Assembly: GCA_018340375.1 (NCBI GenBank)
Contig: JAFFJZ010000001.1
Coordinates: 44,942,001-45,006,000, forward strand
Source of the DNA: Gonatopus flavifemur
Taxonomy: Eukaryota; Arthropoda; Insecta; Hymenoptera; Dryinidae
Length of the DNA: 64,000 nt
Direction of reading: 5' to 3'
Shown: in pieces, positions 1 to 10,290 of the stretch
How positions within the stretch are numbered: the stretch's first letter is position 1
Layout: each line of letters begins with the position of its first letter
Program-made: the position numbers and the translations under genes
The notes under the pieces: model-generated
Databases searched by the model: none
Told to the model about the DNA's origin: nothing
What the model saw: only the letters and a program-made list of their open reading frames with translations

Positions 1-1170
1 TGTTAAAGCATCGGAATGTTATATTCAAAGTATATTCGATGAGATCTGAACGAATTATATGGGTAAACTCACCTGTTCCGCGACAACTGCTCGCTGCGAA
101 TGATCTTCGGCTCCCAACTGCACCACGTGAACCCTGAAGCACGTCTGATGTGGATGAGCGACGAGAATGGACTGCTGGCTCACCCTTCCTCCTCCCTCCA
201 CTGTCCATCGTTGTCATGTGTAAGTAGGAGGCCAACGATCATATCCCACTCCCCCGAGAGGCATGTGTTCGAATTTATATTCATACCCCTCGCTCTGCTG
301 AATATAAATATATTTGATTAAAACTCGTGAACTCATGAATATACATTGACAATTAAATCATTTATCGCTGTTACTATGATCAAATTATATTTGAAGGTAA
401 TGTACTTTGTCATTGGATTCAGAAATCAATTCTTTTCCTCAATATCATGCAGTGTTGAAGCATCGGATTATTGAATTCAGAGTACATTCAATGAGATCTG
501 AACGAATTATATGGGTTAACTCACTATTTCGCGACAATCCCCCGCTGAGAATGATCCTCGGCTCCCAACTACACCACACGAACCCTGAAGCGCGTCTGAT
601 TTGGATGAGCGACAAAACTGGACTGCTGGCTCACCCCTCCTTCTCCCTCCGCTTCCCACCGTTGTTGTGTATAGGTAGAAGGCCCTAGATCATCTCTTAC
701 TTTTCCGAAATGCCTGTGTTTGAATTGATATGCATACCCCTCGCTCTGCTGAACAAACAATATTAACATTGGATCAAAACTCGTGAACTTATGATATACA
801 TGCAAAATCCAATTATTCACCGTTGTTACTATGATTAAATTATATTTGAAGGTTATATACTTCCTTATTGAGTGTGGAAGCCAATTCTTTTTTCATAATA
901 TCATGCAGTGTTAAGGCATCGAGTATGTATATTCGAAGTATATTCAATGAGATCTGAACGAATGAAATTGATAAACTCTCACCTATTCTGCGACGACTGC
1001 GCGCTGCGAATTATCCTCAGCTCCCAACTGCATCACACGAACCCTGAAGCGCGTCTGGATTGAATGGGTGACGAAACTGGACTGATGGCTTGGTGCTTCT
1101 GATCCCTCCACTGTCACCACCACTTGTGTATGGTTAGAGAGTTCACGATCAAATGCCGGTCCTTCCCGAG
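1..1170. repeat. Tandem repeat, ~455-bp unit, about 2.6 copies
   Basis: The same block starts at 1, 453 and 909. Each start reads TGTTRARGCATCG and is preceded, where visible, by an AATATCATGCAG tail. The period is 452-456 bp. The third unit decays after about 1170. The copies differ by many substitutions, so the array is not recent. The array runs off the left edge, so its true copy number is unknown. Short open frames recur in units 1 and 2 (sharing NPEARL.WMSD.....LLAHP) but not cleanly in unit 3, so I do not call a gene. Confidence 0.85.
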
Positions 1171-1777
1171 ATGCCTATATTTATAAAGTATTTCGGTATG
1201 GGCTCGGCCAATCCTGCGCTGCCTCGCTCGACGTTGTTCATTGGCCATTTAAACTCGAGTGGGGATTGCAAGAAGGAGAGCCCTGACAATGCGACTATCG
1301 GAAGAAGAACAATGGTGATAATTTGAATTATATTGATTTTGAGTTGAGGGGGTGAAAATTCCACTTTTTGATTCTTATTTCACGAACTATCGATAATCGT
1401 CAAATATATTGCATAAGAAAAATGTTTATCTTGGTGGGATGGAATTATTTTGCATTCTGACAAGCCTTTTCTTCTCGTACGACTGGTCTCCTGAATCAGA
1501 TCCGAAATGTGTTCAAGCGCCCGGCGATTGATTGAATTTAGGCCTTCAATTTCACAATCCGACAAGAGGAACAGTCCTTCTTCTTTCTGGATTCATTGGT
1601 AATGGTTTCGCGTTATCCGAGAAGTTTTGTTTCTGAGAATTCATAATTATTATCTTTCAAGAATATGTATTCACGGATGTTCAACATTGCTCATATAATA
1701 ATGTGGAAATGTATTCCCATTTATTTCATATCTATTCGAGGACTAATCAACGAGAGATTTTTTTTTGTAATCATTGT
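1171..1777. other. No feature recognised
   Basis: AT-rich DNA between the tandem array and the first copy of a dispersed repeat. I see no convincing coding frame, hairpin or repeat in it. Confidence 0.4.
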
Positions 1778-1955
1778 GTACCGCTCAGGTGTATCGAAGA
1801 AATATGAAAAGCGGATTATAAATTATGCACGTCTATTTATTTACCGTGTGACCTCGGAGTTTTTGGATGGAACTTCTACCGCGTGTTCAAATGAAACTTC
1901 AAACATCTCGATCGATTTTGCATTTGACATGGACATATCTCAAGAATTTCTATAA
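1778..1955 (+). repeat. Dispersed ~250-bp repeat, copy 1
   Basis: Starts with GTACCGCTCAGGTGTATCG and includes CGTGTTCAAATGAAACTTC. It matches the reverse complement of 2545-2790 and 3048-3301. No terminal inverted repeat is obvious, so the element type is unknown. It is the most diverged and shortest of the three copies. Confidence 0.65.
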
Positions 1956-2544
1956 TTGAGAAAAAAGCGCTTCGTTGTGGAAAAATTCAGTGCAATGATT
2001 TTTGTGAAAATGTGTTTCCAATTTGAAGGCGAATAATATTGCCAACAGTACTCGATGGAAATTATGAGACTGGAATAATCACGATTGGAGAAACACTTTG
2101 AGTACATTGACCAATACCTGCGTATACACAAAATTTGAGAAATTCATAGTCATGGCAACTATTTTATCATAATTTTCTCAACTTTTCATATGGGGAATAC
2201 AACTATATAGAGAGTCACCCTGAAAAATGTTCATGCAGATGTGAATGCTGAATTTGAAAAGTTTTCCTTCAATAGTTCATGTGACGTTTCCAATTTCTCT
2301 CAGTGTTTATGGCATCCGAAAAATTCTTTTCTGAGAACAAGAATAGAATCCTCCCAGAACTTTTTTTGAACCGATGAGTTTATAAAAGAATTCGTTGTTA
2401 ACCAAAACATCGGACTCTCCCAGAGTTCTTTATGAATTTATTAGCTCGGAAAGAGTTCCTAAAGAATTCTGTTCATCTTGGAAAACAATCCTCCGAATGC
2501 TATATGGGTATACGTAGGGGAGACGAATTCACATAAAAATGATC

Positions 2545-2790
2545 GTGTCGAACTGTTTCCTATAACGGAGAACCATATTTTCGAGTATAAAATCCTGAAT
2601 ATAAAATTTCCTCAAAATACATGCAAGTGTTAATTTGAAATTGAAGGGTTGAAAGAGTTGTATTTGAACACGCAGAAAATATCCAATACAAAAAGGTTAT
2701 GTGAATCGGTAAACACATGGAGGTTTGTTTATATTATTTATAATCTGCTCTTTATACCTCTTCGATATACCTGAGCGGTATACAATAACA
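2545..2790 (-). repeat. Dispersed ~250-bp repeat, copy 2
   Basis: Ends with TATACCTCTTCGATATACC followed by TGAGCGGTATAC, shared with copy 3 about 514 bp downstream. It also shares TTTGAACACGCAGAAAATATCC. Copies 2 and 3 lie in the same orientation and opposite to copy 1. The sequence between them does not clearly repeat. Confidence 0.75.
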
Positions 2791-3047
2791 ACAAACACCA
2801 TTGCAGGGGTTTTGCGTATAAACAATGATTTTAGACAAAAGCTTTTGGTGAACAAACCTTCGATAGAATATCATAATACTGAAAGTTCATACACTGAGAA
2901 CATAATTTCATAGACTGAAAGAAACTTTCCTCCGTCCTCATTCTAATGAATCTTTTTTTCCAATGGAAAAGAATTAAGTTGATTGGAAAAAGTTTTCTTC
3001 AGATTGAAACGAGAAATTCTTCAATTGAAACAGCATCATGATCTTCC

Positions 3048-3301
3048 TCGAATTGTATCGAATTTTTTCCTATAACGGAGCCACATATTTTCAAGTTTAA
3101 TAAAATCCTGAATATGAAATTTCTCAAAATACATCCAAGCGTTGATTAGAAATTGGACAGTCGAAGAAGTTTCATTTGAACACGCAGAAAATATCCCATC
3201 CAAAAAAAGGTCACGTGAATCGATAAACATATAGAGGTATGTTTATAGAATTTATAATCCGCTCTCTATACCTCTTCGATATACCTGAGCGGTATACAAT
3301 A
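3048..3301 (-). repeat. Dispersed ~250-bp repeat, copy 3
   Basis: Near-collinear with 2545-2790 over its full length, with substitutions and small indels. The right edge TGAGCGGTATACAATAA is the best conserved part. Confidence 0.75.
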
Positions 3302-4020
3302 AGAACAAATACCCTGTTCTTCATAGAGACAAAATTCGAGACAAAATAACCTCTCAACTATTTTGTTCAGTATCACTTATTAATATTCTTCTTGCGCGAT
3401 GTAATCACAAATCAGAGTCTGAATCACTTGGTTTTTAGGGAACACAACTATTTTTTACAACTATTTATTATTAGTAAGCTACACTATCATTGGATAATTT
3501 TCAAATCCTGATTAAAATGACCTGTAAATTCGTACAAAATAATCACCTAGATAATAATCTATCAACATTATATGAAAAAAGTTACAAAAATGACAATGGT
3601 ATCCATTCTTGTCCTATTTTTGAACATTTTATTCACTCTTATCGCAATGTCAGCCAGGGAAACTATATTGTTTGATTCTAATTGATAAGCCTATAGCAAT
3701 ACTTGCTACTGCGTTTCTGCGTGTCAGAGTGAATACCTTGTGGAGATAGTACTATCATTGTAGAGAAAAATACGCATCCGAAATCAATTCAGTCTTTTAG
3801 ACCCCCGACGATCCAAATTGCACAATTTGAAGTAAGTAGCAATTTTTAAAACTTTGACTCACACGTCCTATACGTGTGAAAGAAAGGAAAGTGTCCAAAA
3901 ACAGTTGAATACGAGCACTAGCTTGATCACATTACCTATAAATCTCTCGGGTTGATTCAACCAAATTTTCAGTAGCTTTCATTGGGAATATTTAGTTGGA
4001 ACGTTTGAGTTACAGTCGTT
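3302..4020. other. No gene; minor palindrome only
   Basis: AT-rich DNA. A small imperfect palindrome (CACACGTCC/TACGTGTG) lies near 3861-3880. Nothing else is recognised. Confidence 0.4.
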
Positions 4021-4082
4021 ATAAGAATTTCTCTCAGTGTGTGAAATCTAGTAATTTTTTTAGGTACCTTTTCTCTGCGTGT
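4021..4082. repeat. Fragments of CACNG-type element ends
   Basis: An end reading TTTCTCTCAGTG stops at 4039. Next to it lies a ~40-bp piece ending TTTTCTCTGCGTG at 4081. In reverse complement that piece matches the terminal ~35 bp of the foldback element at 9082-9338 (CACGCAGAGAAAAG, then CTAAAAAAATTACTAG). No matching opposite ends were found, so these are solo ends. Confidence 0.55.
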
Positions 4083-5190
4083 ATTGAAAATTTACATCAT
4101 TCCCAAATCCACTTATCTTTGATTTTTGATAACAATATAAAGCTGTATTTGCAATTCTTTATAAGAGAAACCAAATTTTTTTTCTCCTGAAGTCGAATAA
4201 TGGAATTCTTCACATTTATCTTCATCGTTATTTGAATTCTCGACAATCGAAGTACTGATTCAACAGCTTCGACATTTTGAAAAGTCAATAATTCAGACGA
4301 GACAAAATGTTCGATAATTCAATGCGAACTATCCTCTGAGATATCGGGAACTCAAAATCTGTGAGCATTCACAGAAAGAAAAAATATGTATTTCAAAACG
4401 AATACTGAATTCAATAGGAATATATCATCTCCTCGAAAACTGGACTTCCTTGCGTTTTCAGCTCTTTCTCACAAAAAGATTTCACGTTCGTTTTGAATAC
4501 GATATATTATCGATTGACGATTCTATGAACTGTATGATATCAATGAAATTCAAAACCATATGACATCAACTCCACCAAGTCCGATCGAGTTTCGGTTGTT
4601 CAGGAAAACATGAGACAGCGCCGTTTGGAATGATTTGAAATTCGCATAAATTATGAATAATCGTACATAAATATGGTATACGTCAAAAGCATAGCCGAGC
4701 ATTAACGTCAAATGCACAGTAGGAGAGGGAATTGTGAATTGATTGAATTCAATGTAGGAATCCAGAGTTCTCGGATCGAGATTTGACCATTACATTCAGA
4801 GGAGGATGTTCTTCTTATTGTTGATTGATGTATATGCCGTTATTTGTCCACTGAGGGAAAATCTTCAACTTGTGTCGAACTCGAAAAACATTTTGATACT
4901 TATAATAAAAGAAGCATCCAGTATCTTGGAGCTCAGAAAGCAGTGAATTCTCTTCTACCAAGATGGAAAACATTTCTATAAAATTTCAAACATTTATATA
5001 AAAGTCAAAACCTTACAAAAATTTTGCTCACAGGTTTGCCGTGACAAAAATATTTTCAAAATCTGACAACAATTTTTTGCCCAGTTCTGTTAATTTTTTT
5101 GATTATAAATCTAATGACGACTTACGAATTGATTTTGCTTGACTTAAGAGGAGTCGGAAACAGAAACTGATACCGTTCATTCTTTTCCAA
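4083..5190. other. No feature recognised
   Basis: AT-rich, with only short spurious frames on both strands. I see no repeat or coding signal. Confidence 0.4.
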
Positions 5191-5199
5191 TGTTGCGCG

Positions 5200-5656
5200 C
5201 AGAGATCGGCAATAATGAGTTTGCTTAGTAATGATTTCGTGATTTATTATCATTATCTCTGGAATCAGAATTTCCTTTTTCCATGTTCTTGAAGTTTGAA
5301 TCGTTTATAGAAACCAACCGAAAATTCAAACTCGCAAAATCTGATGAATCATTGTTATTCATTTTGTGGAATGAATTCTCTGTAATTTTTTGCAACTGAA
5401 AATATCGATCAAAGAATGTACCTGTGCAAGATTTTGGGTGTTCAACAGCTGAGCATTTCGCTATTCGATTACTAATTCATTTCAATAAACGATTCAAACT
5501 TCAGTAACATCTTTCACCACAGTTTCAATTGAAATCAATAGTTTTCATTCCCGTAACTCACGATTTAAACTGCGAAAAATGAAAATTCTGATTCTAGAGA
5601 TCATGATCAATGAATTCCAAAATCATAAACGAAAGAATCATTGCTGCCGATCTCTG
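5200..5656. mobile_element. Non-autonomous hAT-type element
   Basis: Inverted ends CAGAGATCGGCAATAATGA (left) and CAGAGATCGGCAGCAATGA (right, reverse complement) continue imperfectly for about 90 bp. The flanking octamers are GTTGCGCG (5192-5199) and GTAACGCG (5657-5664), identical at 6 of 8 positions. CAG-type ends with an 8-bp target duplication are known for hAT elements. It has no coding capacity. A second element (5283-5510) lies inside. The duplication mismatches suggest an old insertion. Confidence 0.75.
5283..5510. mobile_element. MITE, GAAGTTTGAATCG family, copy 1
   Basis: The terminal inverted repeats share GAAGTTTGAATCGTTTAT, preceded by ATGTTNCT at both ends (about 26 bp in all). 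Two more copies lie at 53596-53811 and 55846-56060. It is non-coding and nested in the hAT-type element at 5200-5656. No exact target duplication is visible at this copy. Confidence 0.8.
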
Positions 5657-5674
5657 GTAACGCGTTGTCTCTTA

Positions 5675-5897
5675 CACTGTCAGAAATATCTGGAAGTTTT
5701 TTTCAATTACGTACATGAAATCAGGTTCATATACATCCTGCATTAAATTGAATGTACAAAAACATGAAAAGACTATAGATTATGCTATAGTTTACATTAA
5801 ATTTCATGTGAAATGTGCATGAAACTGAATTCATGTACGTACTTGAAAAAAACTTCCAGTAGAAACATTAAAATTAATGCAGAAATTTTTCACAGTG
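5675..5897. mobile_element. Foldback MITE with CACTG ends
   Basis: Ends are CACTGTCAGAAATATCTGG and, in reverse complement, CACTGTGAAAAATTTCTGC. Inside these a second, near-perfect inverted repeat of about 38 bp (GGAAGTTTTTTTCAA..., 5692-5730 and 5819-5856) brackets a short loop. The flanking dinucleotides are TA and AT, so there is no clean duplication. Confidence 0.7.
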
Positions 5898-6442
5898 ATA
5901 TCATTGCATAAAAATAGATGAGAAAGATGAGAAGTATTCCACTCGGGATCCCTCAAGATGAATCAACTATTCCATTCGGTTTGACATCTGCCGAGGAACT
6001 CATTGATTCGAAGACGATTAAACTCCCGGACGATTTATGAAAAAATTCTAGTTATACATATAACTGAGCGGGAGTTCTGTTTTTTTTCAATTATTGAGAT
6101 GCCCCTAATGTTTCATTATGAAACATTAAATACTTATTTTATGTAATTACTTTAATATTCAATCTGAATGTCTGCACGTCAAATCAAGGACGTTTCCGTT
6201 ATCCAACGAGCGTGTTCTAATGCAATGTTTCATGTCCATTAAAGTCGACTGCTGCTTCATTGCTTCACATTATTCGAATCATCTTCATCAATCTATGATC
6301 ATTCGCTCTACGTGAAAACATTTTCGTAACCCGTTGCAGAAGTAACTCATAACAGCACCGAGTGTCCGTCGAAGAATTTTTCAAGAACTCTTCAAGAACT
6401 TTAGAGTTCAAATCACAAAGTATGAAATTAATTACAAACTAT
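5898..6442. other. No gene; short palindromes
   Basis: Contains a perfect 23-nt odd palindrome at 6107-6129 (TAATGTTTCAT-T-ATGAAACATTA) and a weak CTCCCG/CGGGAG pair around 6024-6073. Nothing else is recognised. Confidence 0.4.
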
Positions 6443-7447
6443 CACTGAGAGAAATTCATCATTGAAAATTACTGATTTTCCCATTATTTTATACTTGACA
6501 CCACAATTTTATATACTTGGCATGAGATCACAAATTGATGAGAGAAAGACAGTAATTTTTCATACTACGAAGTTTGAAAATTAGAACCAGTGAGGATTCA
6601 TGTTCAAAAACCGTGATTTCTTATGACACAATTTGTAAACAAGAAATCTCAATTGGTGAGATTGATATCAATTCAAAACCATAACATTTTCAAGAATGAT
6701 GCGTGGTTTCCAGGAAAAACGCAAGGTTCGTGATTACGAACGATTCCAAGTGTGTATTAACGGCGGGCCCAATCTAAGCCCAGGGTGGGTGTCCATGCTG
6801 CCCAACGTGGGGTCAAGCTGGGAAGACAAATGGGGCCAATCCTGATATGATAACATCGTTCCCAGCTTAGCTGTATTGCTTTGCCCAAGAATTGGAAACA
6901 CTATGGGCCCAGCATAAACTCAGACTAGGCAATCAATACTGCCCCGTCCTTTTTTGTTGGAATTGTAACATTGCTTTTGATTCAACTCTAGCGGGCATGA
7001 ATTTCAGCCCCACTTTGGCCCAATCTTGGGCCTGGTGTCGCGCCCCATCGTACCTATATGGGTCCAAAGTGGGACATGCTCGAGATATGGATCCATCCCA
7101 ATCCCGGCCCAACGCTGGTCCAAAATGTGCCCGCACTGAGATTGATTATTTCCATTTTTTACCAACCGTAATTGTATGAGAAAGCACATCAGGGCCAAGA
7201 TTGAGCCAACATGGGCCCCATCATCATTCCCCAATACTGGGTTAGAGAGGATGGACCCAGTCTGGGGCCCATTTTCATTATAGGCAATGCACGCTTGGGA
7301 TGAATCATGTTCGACACTGGTGACGATAACATTGTTTTTTCGGTGAAAATAACGCTATGAAAAGTTACTGGTATTCCCCATCAATTTGTGATAACATGTC
7401 AAGTATATCCCTCATTTACATTCTCAGATTCAGGATTTCTCTCAGTA
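6443..7447. mobile_element. CACTG-ended MITE, copy A, interrupted
   Basis: Outer ends are CACTGAGAGAAATTC and, at the right, TTTCTCTCAGTA (last base changed). Without the insert at 6745-7299 it aligns along its full length with the reverse complement of 58975-59439. Shared internal stretches include TACTACGAAGTTTGAAAATTA and AACCATAACATTTTCAAGAAT, split here only by substitutions. The pair gives an intact and an interrupted copy of one non-coding family of about 450 bp. Confidence 0.85.
6745..7299. mobile_element. GC-rich CCC-ended element nested in copy A
   Basis: It interrupts the MITE at 6443-7447. The right end reads, in reverse complement, CCCAAGCGTGCATTG; the left end is TCCAAGTGTGTATT. 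The dinucleotide AT flanks both sides. The body is unusually GC-rich for this window and repeats variants of GGGCCCAATCT/TTGGGCC in both orientations. The open frames on both strands come from this self-complementary repetition, not from a gene. Confidence 0.7.
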
Positions 7448-8680
7448 TATAAGATAATAATACGGTGTTCTTAGGCTAATTATGGTTATGCTTGGAGTAA
7501 AAAAAACTGTGAAAAAATTATTAGATTGAAATAGTTACGTTTAATATATTTCGAGTATATAGATTCATCAGAATGAATTTACAGTGTATTGGGATGAAAT
7601 TGTGGCGAATTTCTCATCCTTTTGAATTCATCTATGATTATAACGCATGTGGCGAACTCTATAACAATTATGCAATTTACAGCAAGATGTAAAATATAAT
7701 GGATTCCACAATTTTTTCATTGAAAAATCAATTAGAAGTGAATGAATTGTTATTACCCCAGGCTTTCACATTTATGCTATACTTATAATAGCATTGCTGG
7801 TTCTTTTTCAGTCGCTTTATTTCCTTATATAAAAGTTGAAGCCCTTTTGCATCGCAGCGGTAGAGGATTTATTACCTTCCATTGTCATTAATAATTTAAT
7901 ACACCAATATATTTCGCACATTGAAATGTTCTTCATTGTCTTTTGTCATACGTCGGATTTCAAAAGCTCTTCTCAGAGAAGAATAATGAACAAGTCATTC
8001 CACATGCAGAGGAAGTATATCATATTCGATCGTTTGAACGTCGACGTTCTTTCATTCATTCAACGAACGACAATTGTTTGTTGGGTCACAGTTCCATCGA
8101 AGAGAAATTAGTGAATTTCAGATTTTGTGTGTAAGACAATCGTGGTGTTTTTTTCCGAAGTACTTTTCGATTATAACACCATTCTCGTGCACTCACTCGC
8201 ATCTTCAAATGAACTCAGAACTTGACAGGAAAGTCGTGGAACTTGATAATTATTTTAATGATAGTTCACAATTATATTACAGTGATTAATATTGTATGGT
8301 TTATTCCGCCTCATCATTAAAATGAATGTACGGTAGGCAAAGGAACTTTGAAATTGTGTATACATTTTTCACATGTACGTTTCTTACTATGATTTTTTCA
8401 CTCTATAATTCTTGTGTTTGATTTAGAGACGTACTTTTTTACATTCAGCTTGACGTGCTGTGTCGCGTGTTGTGAATAATAGCAAACCTGAATTTTCTAA
8501 TGAGTTGGTTAGGTTTATCTTGAGAATTTTCTCCAGTTATCTTCTGGGCACGGAAGATCCCAACTACTCTTTATTGCAAGATAAAATTTTATTCTTATGG
8601 CTCTACGCAATCTGATTTATTTGTAATTACTGATGAAATGAGCTGAAAAATTCTCAAACTGATAGCTCTCCTGAACTGAC
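7448..8680. other. No feature recognised
   Basis: AT-rich. Overlapping frames of 63-91 codons at 7836-8289 lack codon-like composition or recognisable domains. Nothing else is supported. Confidence 0.4.
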
Positions 8681-8880
8681 TACTGTAAAGAACTGGTTTT
8701 ATAAGTCCAGCAGCATTTTTGTTGAATTATAGCGATTAGTCATATAGTAGCGTACCGTGAGTTCAACACAGCAGGCACTGCTATAAACTTAGCAGCAGTT
8801 CGCTTTATGGCAACATTGCTGTTGAAACTAATGCAGTCATGCTGTTAGTCTGACCGCAGGTTTCATCCTTTTGAGGGAAT
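8681..8880. repeat. Motif block with repeated cagcag/gctgtt
   Basis: Diverged copies of a CAGCAG / TTGCTGTT motif recur in alternating orientation. Composition resembles the elements at 8984-9542 and 35380-35680, but I could not define termini. Confidence 0.4.
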
Positions 8881-8983
8881 GGAATTCTCGTGAACCGTTG
8901 ATTCGTTTATTCTTCAAAATTCAAATTAGAGATGAAGACGTGACCGAATATCTCAGCGGTTCAATATATCGTTCTAATATTTA

Positions 8984-9542
8984 CACTCAGAGAAAAGAAG
9001 TTACTGAAACAGCAAACCTCGAAAATTTGCTTTATTGATACGGCACAACTTGTTGCTCAATTAGCAGAAAAATTTCTATTACACGCAGAGAACAGTTACC
9101 TAAAAAAATTACTAGCCTTTACAGTAAAGTAGAGACGAAATCACATTTTGGGGTTATGTATGATATTGTGTCATTAAAATTACTATACTTTCTATCAATA
9201 AATAACAGAATTTTGTCACTCTTTACTAGGAAGTATAGTAATTTTGGTGACAAAATATAATACATAACCCCAAAATGTGATTTGGTCCCTACTTTACTGT
9301 AAAGTGTAGTAATTTTTTAGGTAACTTTTCTCTGCGTGTGCAGCAAAACTCTTGCTCTTCTGACAAGCGCTTGCCATCCAGCAATCCGGAATTGTAGATA
9401 TAAAGACGGCTAGAAAATTTTGCTGAATTAGCAAATATCTTGCTGAAATGGCAATACTTTTGCTTCAACAGCAACCGTTTTGCTGATTTGGCAAAGCAGA
9501 TTTTTCGGAACCCCCTTTTCAGCAAAAATTTTTCTCTGCGTG
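8984..9542. mobile_element. CACNG-ended, motif-built element
   Basis: Ends are CACTCAGAGAAAAG and, in reverse complement, CACGCAGAGAAAAA, flanked by TA on both sides. The body consists of diverged inverted copies of TTTGCTG...AGCAAA. It is split by the complete foldback element at 9082-9338. It has no coding capacity. Confidence 0.75.
9082..9338. mobile_element. Long-arm foldback MITE nested in 8984-9542
   Basis: The arms 9082-9190 and 9230-9338 are about 109 bp each and near-perfect complements, with a loop of about 39 nt. Termini are CACGCAGAGAA and CACGCAGAGAAAAG. The arms share TCACATTTTGGGGTTATG. Flanks are TA and TG. A solo end of the same family lies at about 4045-4081. Confidence 0.88.
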
Positions 9543-9979
9543 TATATGTCCCAAAGAATGTTATGGACACTTCCAAGAGAACGTTGAGAGAAATGTTCAA
9601 AGAACGTTCTGTAAACCCAAAATGAAGCTATAGACATTTGCAGGGTTATTGAACGCTCGTTGAATAAGAATTATTTATTCAAAATGTGGCTCCCATATAA
9701 AATTTTCGTGTCTTCTTATATCTTCCAGGCAGGTTTTAAATGTAAGACACGTTGAATATATCTTTCAGACAAGTTTTAGACAAGAATTGGTCTCAGAATT
9801 ATTGAAAAGTGTTGTGCAAGACATCTGAAACCTGTTTCAAAGATATCGGGGAAACAAAACGTTTCCCGCGCTATCTGGCTTGTGTTCTCTGGGGAACGTT
9901 AATAAACGCTTCCAATCTTGCTCAGACAAAGTACATTCCAGAATCTTTAAAACTTTGAATACTTGTCGGATTCTCCATA
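9543..9979. other. Degenerate repeat-like spacer
   Basis: Contains diverged repeats of an AACGTTC/GAACGTT motif near 9560-9660 and GGGAAACGTT-like words near 9850-9900, like those in defined motif elements elsewhere. I cannot place termini and see no gene. Confidence 0.35.
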
Positions 9980-10290
9980 ACCTGCTTCAAAAATCTGATT
10001 CAAACTTATCAACTTGTCAATCAGTTTGGATCAGATTTTTGTCCGAGAATTTTTCTATTTGATCTCATTCAAATATAATCTGTTTGAATAGGAAATTTCT
10101 ACTTAATGGGATATAATCAGTAAATTCGAATTTACATGATCCAAACTTCCTGATTATATCTCATCGAGTAAAAATTTCCTCCTCAAACCGATTAGATTTG
10201 AATGAGATCAAATAGGAAAATTCCTGGACAAACATCTGATTCATACTGATCGATCAGTTAATAGGTTTGAATCGGATCTTTCACGCAGGG
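9980..10290. mobile_element. Foldback element, CCCTGC family, copy 1
   Basis: The right terminus in reverse complement is CCCTGCGTGAAAGATCCG; the left is ACCTGCTTCAAAAATCTG. Arms of about 135 bp are largely complementary and share TTTTCTATTTGATCTCATT. TA flanks both sides. A second copy lies at 22352-22635. Confidence 0.85.

Noticed and set aside
6892..7234. GC-rich overlapping frames on both strands (to 95 codons)
   Set aside because: Inside the GGGCCC-repeat insert 6745-7299; self-complementary sequence keeps several frames open together.
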